Part shown: positions 9,839 to 18,176 of the stretch, one piece after another
Layout: each line of letters starts with the position of its first letter
How positions within the stretch are numbered: the stretch's first letter is position 1
Assembly: GCF_018982965.1 (NCBI RefSeq)
Contig: NZ_JACBYP010000026.1
Location: forward strand, 1-64,000
DNA: 64,000 nt
Direction of reading: 5' to 3'
Source of the DNA: Streptomyces mayonensis
GTDB taxonomy: Bacteria; Actinomycetota; Actinomycetes; Streptomycetales; Streptomycetaceae
Made by a program: the position numbers and the translations under genes
The notes under the pieces: model-generated
Database searches by the model: none
Told to the model about the DNA's origin: nothing
Seen by the model: only the letters and a program-made list of their open reading frames with translations

Positions 9839-10738
9839 TCATGCGGCCGCCCCCGCCTTGGGCGCGGGTTTGGGTGTTGCCGGCTTGGCCTTCGCCTTCT
9901 TGTCCGGGCCGCCCGTGAACTTCTCGTACTCCTTCAGGACGTCCTCCGTGGGCCCGTCCATCCGCAGCTCGCCGCGCTCCAGCCACAGCACCCGGTCGCA
10001 GGTGTCGCGGATCGACTTGTTGCTGTGGCTGACCAGGAAGACCGTGCCGGCGTGCTTGCGCAGCTCCCGGATGCGTTCCTCGGACCGCTTCTGGAAGGAG
10101 CGGTCGCCGGTGGCCAGGGCCTCGTCGACGAGGAGGACGTCGTGGTCCTTGGCGGCGGCGATGGAGAACCGCAGCCGGGCCGCCATGCCGGAGGAGTACG
10201 TACGCATCGGCAGGGTGATGAAGTCGCCCTTGTCGTTGATCCCGGAGAAGTCGACGATCTCCTGGTACCGCTCCTTGATCTGCGCCCGCGACATGCCCAT
10301 CGCGAGGCCGCCCAGGTACACGTTGCGCTCGCCGGTGAGGTCGTTCATCAGGGCGGCGTTGACGCCGAGCAGGGAGGGCTGGCCGTCGGTGTGGATGCGG
10401 CCGTTCTCCACGGGGAGGAGACCGGCGACCGCCTTGAGCAGCGTGGACTTGCCGGAGCCGTTGGTGCCGATCAGGCCGATCGCCTCGCCGCGGTACGCCA
10501 CGAAGGACACGTTCTTCACGGCGTGCACCCGGCGTACGCCGGCCGCCTTCTCGCTCTTCCTGCGGCGCAGGATGCGGTTGAGGGCGGCGGTCGCGGAGCC
10601 GCGGCCGGCGCCGGTGCCGTTGACGCGGTAGACGATGTCGACGCCGTCGACGACGACGGTGGGGATGCGCTCGGCGGGGGTGGTGCCGGCCGCGGAGGTG
10701 TTGTCAGCGGGAGTCTTGTCAGCGGGGGTGTCAGCCAC
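9839..10738 (-). CDS. tagH: ABC transporter ATPase for polysaccharide/teichoic acid export (TagH/Wzt type)
   Basis: A 299-aa cytosolic ATPase that powers export of a lipid-linked wall polymer together with the adjacent permease. Walker A is GTNGSGKST near residue 90, the ABC signature is YSSGMAARLRFS, Walker B is DVLLVDEALATGD and the switch His is in VSHS. YSSGM plus the DEALATGD variant are typical of the O-antigen/teichoic-acid exporter subfamily. The ends are Ala/Lys/Pro-rich low-complexity tails and there is no Wzt-like C-terminal binding domain. The start overlaps the permease end by 8 bases, so the two are translated together. Confidence 0.93.
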   Translation of the reverse strand: MADTPADKTPADNTSAAGTTPAERIPTVVVDGVDIVYRVNGTGAGRGSATAALNRILRRRKSEKAAGVRRVHAVKNVSFVAYRGEAIGLIGTNGSGKSTLLKAVAGLLPVENGRIHTDGQPSLLGVNAALMNDLTGERNVYLGGLAMGMSRAQIKERYQEIVDFSGINDKGDFITLPMRTYSSGMAARLRFSIAAAKDHDVLLVDEALATGDRSFQKRSEERIRELRKHAGTVFLVSHSNKSIRDTCDRVLWLERGELRMDGPTEDVLKEYEKFTGGPDKKAKAKPATPKPAPKAGAAA

Positions 10739-11768
10739 GACCGTACGTCTCCTCGGCCTTCCAGAAGTAGATGAAACCGCCGATCCCGGCGACCAGTGCC
10801 CAGCCCAGGGCCAGCGCCCAGACGTGGTCCGGGAGCATGCTGCCGTCGAAGCTGTCGATCAGCGCGAACCGCATCAGGTCGATGTAGACGGCGGCGGGGT
10901 TGGCCTGGAGCAGCGTGCCGACCCAGGACGGCACGTTGCTGTCCGGTCCGGTCATGTGGTGGATGCTGAACATGACGCCCGAGCCGTACATCCAGGTGCG
11001 CAGCAGGAACGGCATCAGCTGGGCCATGTCGGGGATCCTGGACCCGACCCGCGCCATGACCATCGCCACGCCGGCGTTGAACAGGAACTGCAGCACCAGT
11101 GCCGGGACGGCGAGCACCCAGGACACGGCGGGCGGCACGCCGAACGCCAGCAGGATCACGGCCAGGGCGGCCATCGAGAACAGCAGCTGCTGGAGCTGCT
11201 GCAGGCAGAAGGAGACCGGCAGCGCGGCGCGCGGGAAGTGCAGGGCGCGGACGAGGCCGAGGTTGCCGGATATGGCCCGGGTGCCCGCCATGATCGAGCT
11301 CTGGGTGAACGTCCACACGAACACGCCGGTGACCAGGAACGGGACGTAGTCCTCCACGCCGCGCCTGGTGTTCATGAGCACGCCGAAGATGAAGTAGTAC
11401 ACCGCCGCGTTGAGCAGGGGCGTCATCACCTGCCAGACCTGGCCCAGCTTGGCCTGGCTGTACTGGGCGGTGAGTTTGGCGGTGGAGAAGGCGCCGATGA
11501 AGTGCCTGCGCGCCCAGAGCTGACGGACGTACTCGGGCAGGGAGGGGCGGGCACCGCTGACCGACAGGCCGTGGCGGGCGGCGAGGGCCGCGAGGTCGTG
11601 GCCGGCGGGGGAGGTGCCGGCCGTGGCGGTGGCCGGGGCCTTGGGTGTCGGGGGCGGTGTGTGGAGGACCTGACTCACATCCGCTGCTTTCGCTCGGGAG
11701 AGGTGTCGGAAGAGGTGTCGGGACAGAGGTGTCGGGGAGGCGGTCGAGGTGCGACGCCCGTCGTTCAC
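10731..11768 (-). CDS. tagG: ABC-2 type polysaccharide/teichoic acid export permease (TagG)
   Basis: Inner-membrane permease partner of the ATPase. About six transmembrane segments follow a hydrophilic N-terminus; SQAKLGQVWQVMTPLLNAAVYYF is the conserved entry into the first segment of ABC-2 exporters, and LHFPRAALPVS occurs midway. Length 345 aa from a GTG at 11768, but that start has only a poor SD. A second in-frame GTG at 11678 has GAAAG eight bases upstream and gives 315 aa, which I consider at least as likely. The extra N-terminal segment would be encoded by the AGAGGTGTCGG repeats, which would otherwise be 5' leader. It is divergent from a TetR gene, the nearest candidate regulator. 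Confidence 0.9.
   Translation of the reverse strand: MNDGRRTSTASPTPLSRHLFRHLSRAKAADVSQVLHTPPPTPKAPATATAGTSPAGHDLAALAARHGLSVSGARPSLPEYVRQLWARRHFIGAFSTAKLTAQYSQAKLGQVWQVMTPLLNAAVYYFIFGVLMNTRRGVEDYVPFLVTGVFVWTFTQSSIMAGTRAISGNLGLVRALHFPRAALPVSFCLQQLQQLLFSMAALAVILLAFGVPPAVSWVLAVPALVLQFLFNAGVAMVMARVGSRIPDMAQLMPFLLRTWMYGSGVMFSIHHMTGPDSNVPSWVGTLLQANPAAVYIDLMRFALIDSFDGSMLPDHVWALALGWALVAGIGGFIYFWKAEETYGRG
11699..11735. repeat. Three direct copies of AGAGGTGTCGG
   Basis: Identical 11-bp copies begin at 11699, 11711 and 11725, just upstream of the better tagG start. If tagG starts at 11678 they sit in its leader or promoter and could bind a regulator such as the divergent TetR protein. If tagG starts at 11768 they encode an RHL-type peptide repeat. 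Confidence 0.6.
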
Positions 11769-11873
11769 CTGGGCGACCGCGTGTGTTCACTTACGTCGGG
11801 ACGGGACCGTATCGTCGTGACGTGAGCGTAGGCCGGGACGACGCCGGAACGCAACCGTTTCGTCGCAACGCCC

Positions 11874-11888
11874 TATGCTTGGCTCGCA
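11874..11888 (+). promoter_or_regulatory. Candidate -10 box, probably a leaderless tetR transcript
   Basis: TATGCT at 11874-11879 lies 8 bases before the ATG and no Shine-Dalgarno sequence is present, the arrangement of a leaderless actinobacterial mRNA. CGCAAC occurs twice just upstream, at about 11850 and 11864, and may be part of an operator. Confidence 0.5.
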
Positions 11889-12523
11889 TGACGACCAACG
11901 CCGCCGCCGACGAGCCGCAGCCGCGCCCGCGCCGCCGCAGGCCGCCCGCCGGGGCGGCGGTACTGCGCGAGGACGTGACGGAGGCCATCCGGGCGGCGGT
12001 CTTCGGGGAACTGGCCGCGGTCGGTTACGCGCGGATGTCGATCGAGGGCATCGCGCGCCGCGCGGGGGTCGGCAAGACCGCCGTCTACCGGCGCTGGCGC
12101 TCCAAGCTGCACCTGGTCCTCGACATCGTCTCGGCCCTCGCGGTCCAGGGTCTGCCCGCACCCGACACGGGCTCCCTGGAGGGCGACCTGCGGCTGCTGT
12201 ACGAGGTGACGTCCCGCGCCCTGCGGCATCCCGTGGCCTCGCAGATCATCCCCGACCTCCAGGCGGAGGCGGCCCGCAACCCCGACATCGCCGAGGCGCT
12301 GCAGAAGACCCTGCGGGAGGGCCAGGACGGCGTGGCCAGCAGCATCCTCGCGGCGGCGAAGGAACGCGGCGAACTGAGCCCCTCGCTGGACTCCGACCTG
12401 GCCCTCGACCTGATCTCGGGGCCGCTGTACTGGCGCTCGGTGGTCGTCCGCGGCCCGAAGCCGCCCAAGGGGTACCTGGGCGCGCTGGCCCGGGCGACGG
12501 CGGAAGCGCTCAAGGCGCTCTGA
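11888..12523 (+). CDS. TetR family transcriptional regulator
   Basis: A 211-aa DNA-binding repressor. An Arg/Pro-rich N-terminal tail precedes a TetR helix-turn-helix at residues 30-80, including YARMSIEGIARRAGVGKTAVYRRW, the family signature. The C-terminal domain has the PF16859-like look of the C-terminal ligand-binding fold, with QIIPDLQAEAARNPDIAEAL. The chosen ATG is the only one before the conserved domain; the frame extends upstream without plausible coding composition. It is divergent from tagG and convergent with the LysR gene. The effector is unknown. Confidence 0.9.
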   Translation: MTTNAAADEPQPRPRRRRPPAGAAVLREDVTEAIRAAVFGELAAVGYARMSIEGIARRAGVGKTAVYRRWRSKLHLVLDIVSALAVQGLPAPDTGSLEGDLRLLYEVTSRALRHPVASQIIPDLQAEAARNPDIAEALQKTLREGQDGVASSILAAAKERGELSPSLDSDLALDLISGPLYWRSVVVRGPKPPKGYLGALARATAEALKAL

Positions 12524-12563
12524 CCCGTACGGGATCCGCCGGATGGGCTTCGGCGATGACTGG

Positions 12564-13490
12564 TCAGCCCGCGGTCCCGGTCCCCGCCTCGGTCTGGGGC
12601 GGCCGGGCGCTCTCCAGGCAGGCGTGGACGAAGTCCTGGACGACGGGGTCGGTGTCGTCGGCGACGGCCCACGCGACGCCGACCCGGCTGGAGCTGACGC
12701 CGCTGACCGGGCGGTAGGTCACGCCGGGACGGGCGTAGAAGCGGGCGGCGGACGCCGGGGCGAGGGCGATGCCGTAGCCGTTGGCGATGGCGCTCAGCCA
12801 GTCGTCCGGCTGGTCGGTGACGGCGCCGATGCGGACCGGGCGGCCGTCGCGTTCGCCGGCGGCCAGCCAGTGGTCCCGCCACCGGCCGGTCTCGGGAGGA
12901 GCGGCCACGAACGGCTCGTCCCACAGGTCTCGGAACGGGAGCACGTCCCGCACGGCGAGCGGATGGTCCTCGGGCAGGGCGACCCAGCGGGGCTCGCTGA
13001 ACAGCACCGCCGTCCGCAGGGCGTCCTGGCCGGGGAAGGGCAGCCGCAGCAAGGCCACGTCCACGTCTCCGTCGGCCAGCCCGGCGCTCGGGTCCGACCA
13101 GCCGGCCTGGCGCATCTCCACACGCCAGCCCGGCCGGCGCCGGGCGAACTCCGTGATGATGCGCGGGGTCGCCTCGTTGGCGGCACTGGCCATGAAACCG
13201 ACTCGCAGCGAGCGGGCCGCCCGGCCGGCGGCACGCCTGGTCTCCCGCAGTACCTGGTCCCATGCGGTCAGCAGGGCGGGCAGTCGCGCCGCCAGTGCCC
13301 GGCCCGGTTCCGTGAGGGCCATGCCGGCCCGGGAGCGGGTGAACAGCCGGGCTCCGAGCAGGGTCTCCAACTGCCTGATCTGTTTCGTGAGCGTCGGCTG
13401 GGACACGAACAGCCGCTCCGCGGCGCGGGTGAGGGTCCCCTCCTCGGCCACGGCGAGGAAGTAGCGCAGGAGCCGGGTGTCCACATCCAT
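12564..13490 (-). CDS. LysR family transcriptional regulator
   Basis: A 308-aa regulator with an N-terminal winged helix (LLRYFLAVAEEGTLTRAAERLFVSQPTLTKQIRQLE) and a C-terminal periplasmic-binding-protein-like effector domain. A GTG two codons upstream (13496) is an alternative start. TAACCT six bases before the ATG looks like a -10 box, so the transcript may be leaderless. It is divergent from a small DoxX-like membrane protein gene 113 bp away, the usual arrangement of a LysR gene with its target. It probably controls that gene and itself. Confidence 0.9.
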   Translation of the reverse strand: MDVDTRLLRYFLAVAEEGTLTRAAERLFVSQPTLTKQIRQLETLLGARLFTRSRAGMALTEPGRALAARLPALLTAWDQVLRETRRAAGRAARSLRVGFMASAANEATPRIITEFARRRPGWRVEMRQAGWSDPSAGLADGDVDVALLRLPFPGQDALRTAVLFSEPRWVALPEDHPLAVRDVLPFRDLWDEPFVAAPPETGRWRDHWLAAGERDGRPVRIGAVTDQPDDWLSAIANGYGIALAPASAARFYARPGVTYRPVSGVSSSRVGVAWAVADDTDPVVQDFVHACLESARPPQTEAGTGTAG

Positions 13491-13609
13491 GCCCACAGGT
13501 TATGGAAGCAGGTATTGGACGCACGTCGAGGGCTCGGGGAGGCTCGGCGAGAGGAGCGCCACCGGGCGTACGGGGCGTACCCGCGCACCGGAAAGGAAAG
13601 GGGAGACCA

Positions 13610-13960
13610 ATGTTCACCGCCTACGCGATGGTCACCGGCCTCGCGATCGTGGCCAACGCCGGGATCGCCGTCGCGGACTTCTCACGGGCCGGGTTCGTCG
13701 TCGCCAACTCGACCGAAGTGGGTGTCCCGCAGACCTGGCTGCCCTGGCTCGGCGCGCTCAAGGCCGCGGGAGCCGCCGGTCTCCTGCTCGGGCTCCTGGG
13801 TGTTCCCGGCATCGGCGTCGCCGCCGCGATGGGCCTCGTGCTGTTCTTCGTCGGCGCCGTCGCCGCGCACGTCCGGGCTCGCGTCTACTACAACTTCGCC
13901 TTTCCCGGCGGGTACTTGGCACTGGCCGCCGGGGTCCTGGTCCTCGACGTCGCGCGTTAG
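13610..13960 (+). CDS. Small DoxX-like integral membrane protein
   Basis: A 116-aa protein with four predicted transmembrane helices (about residues 3-20, 46-63, 67-85 and 96-114). The pattern resembles DoxX-family proteins, with a short PQTWLPWLGALKAAGAAGLL segment. An AAAGGGGAGA Shine-Dalgarno sequence is placed 4 bases from the ATG. It probably forms a regulatory unit with the divergent LysR gene. DoxX-like proteins have been linked to redox or quinone-related membrane functions, but no substrate can be assigned here. Confidence 0.8.
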   Translation: MFTAYAMVTGLAIVANAGIAVADFSRAGFVVANSTEVGVPQTWLPWLGALKAAGAAGLLLGLLGVPGIGVAAAMGLVLFFVGAVAAHVRARVYYNFAFPGGYLALAAGVLVLDVAR

Positions 13961-14006
13961 GCACCGGTCGCCCGGCGCCGGGACGGGGCCGCAGTGCCGA
14001 CGGCAC

Positions 14007-14543
14007 TCACCACGCCGTGAGCCGGACCACCTGCGCCGCGATGTCCTGCACCGCCCGGCCGTCCGTCGGGACCCGTACGGTGCCGACCGGGGCCTCCTCG
14101 GCCAGCCGGCGCCCCATGCGCAGGCTCCGCTCGATGTGGACGCCGAGCTGTGACCCGGTCTCCCGCCCGGCGAGCCGCTGCCGCACCGTGGCCTCCTCGG
14201 CGGTCAGCAGCACGCACGTGACCCTGACCTCGTCCCCGCCCATGGCCCGCCCGATCATCTGCGACTCCAGGATGCTGACGGTGTTGGTGTAGATCAGCCG
14301 GCGCTGCCCGAGCGCCGCGTAGTTGGCCCACACCGCCGCGATGTTCCGCTCCGTGACCGCCGTACGGTGCGGGTCGCCGCCGGGGGCGGGATGGATGTGG
14401 TCCATGCCGTCCCCCTCGATCAGGCAGTGCGCGGTCCCGGCGTCCCGCAGCATCGCGGACACCTCATGGCCGACGGTGGACTTCCCGACGCCGGAGCCAC
14501 CGCCGATGAGTAACAGGTCGTATGTGCTGGGTTCCTGGTCCAT
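14007..14543 (-). CDS. P-loop NTPase, small-molecule or shikimate/gluconate kinase-like; contains a TTA codon
   Basis: A 178-aa cytosolic P-loop protein. LLIGGGSGVGKSTVGHEVS (residues 10-28) is the Walker A motif, followed by an EGD acidic motif near residue 45 and a lid-like RQRLAGRETGSQLGVHIERS segment. The layout is that of small kinases such as gluconate, shikimate or chloramphenicol kinase; the substrate is not evident. Leu11, inside the first beta strand, is encoded by TTA (bases 14511-14513). In Streptomyces TTA is read by the developmentally regulated bldA tRNA, so expression may be limited to late growth. Start chosen at the ATG immediately before the domain. Confidence 0.75.
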   Translation of the reverse strand: MDQEPSTYDLLLIGGGSGVGKSTVGHEVSAMLRDAGTAHCLIEGDGMDHIHPAPGGDPHRTAVTERNIAAVWANYAALGQRRLIYTNTVSILESQMIGRAMGGDEVRVTCVLLTAEEATVRQRLAGRETGSQLGVHIERSLRMGRRLAEEAPVGTVRVPTDGRAVQDIAAQVVRLTAW

Positions 14544-14665
14544 GTCCGCAGTGTGCGGTGCGACCGAGGCCGCTCGCACGGATATGTGACTCCTCGTGAG
14601 TTTCGGCACCGTTCGACACGGCGCCGGACTCACCGCCCTCCAGCATCCCCCGCCCTCCGACACCC

Positions 14666-15409
14666 CTAGAGGACGCCCCCGTTGGCGCGGATGTTCTGCC
14701 CCGTCAGCCAGCGGCCGTCCGGCCCGGCGAGGAAGGCGACGACGTCCGCCACGTCCTCGGGCCGGCCGAGCCGCCCCAGCGAGGTCATCGCGACGGCCAT
14801 GGCCACCTTCTCGGGCTCGTTGTTCGCGTTCAGCAGGTCGGTGTCCGTGGCGCCGGGCGACACGGCGTTGACGGTGATGCCCCGTGCGCCCAGCTCGCGC
14901 GAGGCCACCAGGGTCAGCTGTTCGAGGGCGCCTTTGCTGGCCGCGTACGGGGCGTTGCCGGGGGCGGGGAAGACGGTGTTGAGGGTGGAGATGTTGACGA
15001 TCCGTCCGCCGTCGCGCATGTGCCGGGCCGCGTACCGCACCGCGAGGAAGACCGACTTGGCGTTCACGGCCATGACCCGGTCGAAGTCGGCCTCGGTCGT
15101 CTGGGCGAGGGGGACGACGTCGGTGTGCGTGGCCGCGTTGTTGACCAGGATGTCCAGGCCGCCGAGCCGGTGTTCGGCCGTGGCCAGCAACTCCTCGGCA
15201 GCGCCGGGCCCGGCGAGGTCGGACTGCACGGCGGTGACGTTCCCGCCCGCCTTCCCCGCCTCCCGGACGACCTCGTCGGCCGCCTCGGCGCTGCGTGCGT
15301 AGTTGAAGACGACGTCCGCCCCGTCCCGCGCGAGCCGCAGCACGACGGCTCTGCCGATCCCCCGAGAGCCCCCGGTGACGACGGCCGCCTTGCCCGTGAG
15401 CACCGCCAT
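14666..15409 (-). CDS. Short-chain dehydrogenase/reductase (classical SDR)
   Basis: A 247-aa NAD(P)-dependent oxidoreductase. TGGSRGIG at residues 13-20 is the cofactor glycine motif, NNAA near 90 is the NNAG variant, catalytic Ser is in NIST and the YAASK Tyr-Lys pair is near residues 155-159; PGATDTDL is the post-active-site motif. Similar to 3-oxoacyl-ACP reductase-like SDRs of unassigned substrate. Shine-Dalgarno GGGAGGG lies 3 bases before the ATG. Direct and inverted repeats occur just upstream (15420-15475), suggesting a local regulator. Confidence 0.9.
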   Translation of the reverse strand: MAVLTGKAAVVTGGSRGIGRAVVLRLARDGADVVFNYARSAEAADEVVREAGKAGGNVTAVQSDLAGPGAAEELLATAEHRLGGLDILVNNAATHTDVVPLAQTTEADFDRVMAVNAKSVFLAVRYAARHMRDGGRIVNISTLNTVFPAPGNAPYAASKGALEQLTLVASRELGARGITVNAVSPGATDTDLLNANNEPEKVAMAVAMTSLGRLGRPEDVADVVAFLAGPDGRWLTGQNIRANGGVL

Positions 15410-15419
15410 GATCCCTCCC

Positions 15420-15475
15420 CGTCTCGATGTCCGTCGACGTCTGTTCGACGTCGGTTCGATGTCCGTCCGTCGCGG
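15420..15475. promoter_or_regulatory. Cluster of CGATGTCC/CGACGTC repeats upstream of the SDR gene
   Basis: CGATGTCCGTC occurs at about 15425 and again near 15457, with two CGACGTC units between them, giving overlapping direct and inverted symmetry right before the SDR start. This is a plausible operator array in the divergent SDR-DinB intergenic region. The binding protein is unknown. Confidence 0.45.
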
Positions 15476-15599
15476 ACACCCCTACCCACCGGGCGGGGCG
15501 CCTCGCACCCGGGGACCCATCAGGACACCTGCCCGGAACCGTTGAGCACACCTGCCGGAACCCGGGCCGCCCGTGCCCTCTTGGCCGCACACTTGTGCC

Positions 15600-16202
15600 A
15601 TGACCGCATCGGACCCGAAGACCGACCTCCACACCTACCTGCAGTCCGCACGCGACGCGCTGCTCTGGAAGCTCGAAGGACTCTCGGAATACGACATCCG
15701 CCGCCCGGCGACCCCGACCGGCACGAACCTGCTGGGCCTGGTGAAGCACGTCGCGACGCTGGAACTGGGCTACCTGGGCGACACCTTCGGGCGCCCGTCC
15801 GGCGAACCGCTGCCCTGGCTCGACGACGACGACGCCAACGCCGACATGTGGGCGACCGCCGACGAGTCACGCGAGTACATCGTGACGCTCTACCGCCGGG
15901 CGTGGGCCCACGCGGACGCCACGATCGACGCACTGGCGCTGGACACGGTCGGCAGGGTGCCGTGGTGGCCCGACGGCAGGGACGAGGTGACGCTGCACCA
16001 CGTCGTGACACGCGTGATCGCCGACACCCAACGGCACGCGGGTCATGCCGACATCGTCCGGGAGCTCATGGACGGCGCCGTGGGGATGGACGAGGGCAAC
16101 ACCGCCCTCGCGCCGGGCGGCCCGGCGCGCTGGAAGGACCACCGGGAGCGGCTGGAGCAGGCGGCCCGGGAAGCCGGCCGAAGGGAGGCAGGGGCGTCGT
16201 GA
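15600..16202 (+). CDS. DinB-superfamily (DUF664) protein, possible thiol-dependent transferase
   Basis: A 200-aa four-helix DinB-like protein. The metal-ligand histidines of the fold are visible: LVKHVATLE near residue 50 and TRVIADTQRHAGHADIVREL near 140-155. The DinB/YfiT superfamily in actinobacteria includes mycothiol-dependent metalloenzymes, but this member's reaction is not shown. No Shine-Dalgarno sequence precedes the ATG, so the mRNA may be leaderless. The stop overlaps the GTG of the following redoxin gene by 4 bases, which links the two functionally and suggests a thiol-related role. Confidence 0.82.
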   Translation: MTASDPKTDLHTYLQSARDALLWKLEGLSEYDIRRPATPTGTNLLGLVKHVATLELGYLGDTFGRPSGEPLPWLDDDDANADMWATADESREYIVTLYRRAWAHADATIDALALDTVGRVPWWPDGRDEVTLHHVVTRVIADTQRHAGHADIVRELMDGAVGMDEGNTALAPGGPARWKDHRERLEQAAREAGRREAGAS

Positions 16203-16636
16203 GACGTGTGTGGGCGGGGCCGCTGTCGATGGTGGTCTGCGGACTCGGTGTGGCGACCGCGACGTTCGTGCAGGGCAGAGTCGGTACGACCGTGGTGGTG
16301 CTGGTGGTGTTCCTGGCGCTGGCCGGGACGATGTCGCCGCTGGCCTTCCCGAAGTCGGTCGGTGCGGTGGAGGCGCAGCGGCGCAGTGCGGTCGACGGGC
16401 GGCCGGTCGTGTTCTGGCGGCCGGGGTGCACCTTCTGCATGCGGTTGCGGATGCGGTTGGGACGTACGGCGCGGCGGATGTACTGGGTCGACATCTGGCG
16501 TGACGCGGAGGGCGCGGCGCTGGTGCGGGCCGTCAACGACGGCAACGAGACCGTGCCCACCGTGCTGGTGGCGGGGCGGGCGTACACCAACCCCGCCCCG
16601 GCGTGGGTGCGCGAACAGGTCTCCTCGGCCGAGTGA
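16199..16636 (+). CDS. Membrane-anchored glutaredoxin/mycoredoxin-like protein
   Basis: A 145-aa protein with two N-terminal hydrophobic segments (about residues 8-24 and 29-50), then a thioredoxin-fold domain with WRPGCTFC as the redox CxxC (near residue 80) and a cis-Pro in TVPTV near 120. Typical mycoredoxins are about 80 aa and soluble; here the domain is tethered to the membrane. The GTG start overlaps the DinB stop (GTGA), so the pair is translationally coupled. Likely reduces mixed disulfides with mycothiol near the membrane; this is inference from the family. Confidence 0.8.
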   Translation: MRRVWAGPLSMVVCGLGVATATFVQGRVGTTVVVLVVFLALAGTMSPLAFPKSVGAVEAQRRSAVDGRPVVFWRPGCTFCMRLRMRLGRTARRMYWVDIWRDAEGAALVRAVNDGNETVPTVLVAGRAYTNPAPAWVREQVSSAE

Positions 16637-16650
16637 CCGAGCGACCGGGG

Positions 16651-17631
16651 TCAGTCCCGCGCTGCTTCCGGGTGGAGGCGTACCCAGCCCGCCCAGGCCG
16701 AGGTGATCATGTCCTCCACGCCGTACTTGGCCTTCCAGCCCAGCTCGACGGCGGCGCGGTCGGCCGAGGCGACGACGCGGGCCGGGTCGCCGGGGCGGCG
16801 GGGGGTGACCGTCGGGGGGCGGTCGTAGCCGGTGACGGCGTTGATGCGGTCGATCATCTCCCGGACGGAGACGCCCTCGCCCCGGCCGATGTTGAGGGTG
16901 AGGGAGCGCCCCGGGGAGGACTGGAGGGCGCGGGCCGCGGTGACGTGCGCCTCGGCCAGGTCGACGACGTGGATGTAGTCGCGGACACAGGTGCCGTCCG
17001 GCGTCGCGTAGTCGTCGCCGAAGATGCGCGGGGCCGCGGACTCCGTCAGCTTCTCGAAGACCATCGGGACGAGGTTGTGGACTCCGGTGTCCGCGAGGTC
17101 CGGGCTCGCGGCGCCCGCCACGTTGAAGTAACGCAGGGAGGCCGTGGACAGGCCCGTCGCGCGGCCGGTGGCCCGGACCAGCCACTCGCCGGCCAGCTTG
17201 GTCTCGCCGTACGGCGACATGGGCACGCACGGCGTCTCCTCCGTCACGAGGTCGACGTCGGGCATGCCGTACACGGCGGCGGACGAGGAGAAGACGAAGG
17301 ACGGGACCTCGGCCTTGGTGACGGCGTCCAGCAGGACGCGCAGGCCCTCGACGTTCTCCCGGTAGTAGTGCAGCGGCAGGTCCACGGACTCGCCGACCTG
17401 CTTCTTCGCCGCGAGGTGCACGACACCGGTGACGGAGTGGTCGCTGAGGGCGCGGGCGACCCGTTCGCCGTCCAGGACCGAGCCGACCACCAGCGGGACG
17501 CCGTCGGGCACGCGGTCGGCGATGCCGGTGGCCAGGTCGTCGTAGACCACCGCCTGCTCGCCCGCCCCGGTCATCGCCCGTACGACGTGCGCCCCGATGT
17601 ATCCGGCGCCGCCGGTAATCAGCCAGGTCAT
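16651..17631 (-). CDS. galE: UDP-glucose 4-epimerase
   Basis: A 326-aa extended SDR that interconverts UDP-glucose and UDP-galactose. TGGAGYIG at residues 7-14 binds NAD, SSSAAVYG carries the catalytic Ser and YGETK near 150 is the Tyr-Lys pair. The start ATG directly precedes the nucleotide-binding strand. It stands alone, not with galT/galK, and lies among envelope genes, so it may supply UDP-galactose for wall glycopolymers rather than galactose catabolism. Confidence 0.94.
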   Translation of the reverse strand: MTWLITGGAGYIGAHVVRAMTGAGEQAVVYDDLATGIADRVPDGVPLVVGSVLDGERVARALSDHSVTGVVHLAAKKQVGESVDLPLHYYRENVEGLRVLLDAVTKAEVPSFVFSSSAAVYGMPDVDLVTEETPCVPMSPYGETKLAGEWLVRATGRATGLSTASLRYFNVAGAASPDLADTGVHNLVPMVFEKLTESAAPRIFGDDYATPDGTCVRDYIHVVDLAEAHVTAARALQSSPGRSLTLNIGRGEGVSVREMIDRINAVTGYDRPPTVTPRRPGDPARVVASADRAAVELGWKAKYGVEDMITSAWAGWVRLHPEAARD

Positions 17632-17705
17632 GGTGGCCGTCCCCTCGTCAGTGGTCCTGGGTGGACATGATCCTTCACCTCGGCACCCCTGGGGCGCCAC
17701 ATCTG

Positions 17706-18176
17706 TCAGGACGGCGCGGAGGCCGCCTCGCCGTCGTAGGCGTCCAGTGCCGCGGTGAGGCGGTCGAGGCGGGTGCGCAGGTCCTGGACCTCCGCGAAGT
17801 CCAGCCCGGTCGCCGCGGAGATCCGGCGCGGCACCTCCTCGGCCCGCTCGCGCAGCGCCAGCCCCTGCGGGGTCGGCCGCACCTCCACCGACCGCTCGTC
17901 GCGCGCGCTGCGCTCCCGCCGGACCAGGCCGGCCGCCTCCAGCCGCTTGAGCAGCGGCGACAGTGTGCCGGAGTCCAGGCGAAGGTGCTCGCCGAGCTTC
18001 TTCACGGGCAGTTCCCCGTGCTCCCACAGCACCAGCATCACCAGGTACTGGGGGTAGGTGAGCCCGAGGTCCTTGAGGACCACGCGGTAGACGCCGCCGA
18101 AGGCGCGCGAGGCCGCGTTCAGGGAGAAGCAGATCTGCTGGTCCAGGCGGAGCCAGTCCGTCGCGGGCGTCGTCAT
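17706..18176 (-). CDS. ohrR: Organic hydroperoxide-sensing MarR-family repressor OhrR
   Basis: A 156-aa MarR-type winged-helix repressor. The N-terminal LDQQICFSLNAASR contains the conserved reactive Cys (residue 15) whose oxidation by organic hydroperoxides releases DNA in this family; LTYPQYLVMLVLWE and the DSGTLSPLLKRLE recognition helix follow. The ATG at 18176 has GGGAGG immediately upstream; an N-terminal extension in the same frame has several Met but unlikely composition. Divergent from ohrA, the known target. Confidence 0.94.
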   Translation of the reverse strand: MTTPATDWLRLDQQICFSLNAASRAFGGVYRVVLKDLGLTYPQYLVMLVLWEHGELPVKKLGEHLRLDSGTLSPLLKRLEAAGLVRRERSARDERSVEVRPTPQGLALRERAEEVPRRISAATGLDFAEVQDLRTRLDRLTAALDAYDGEAASAPS

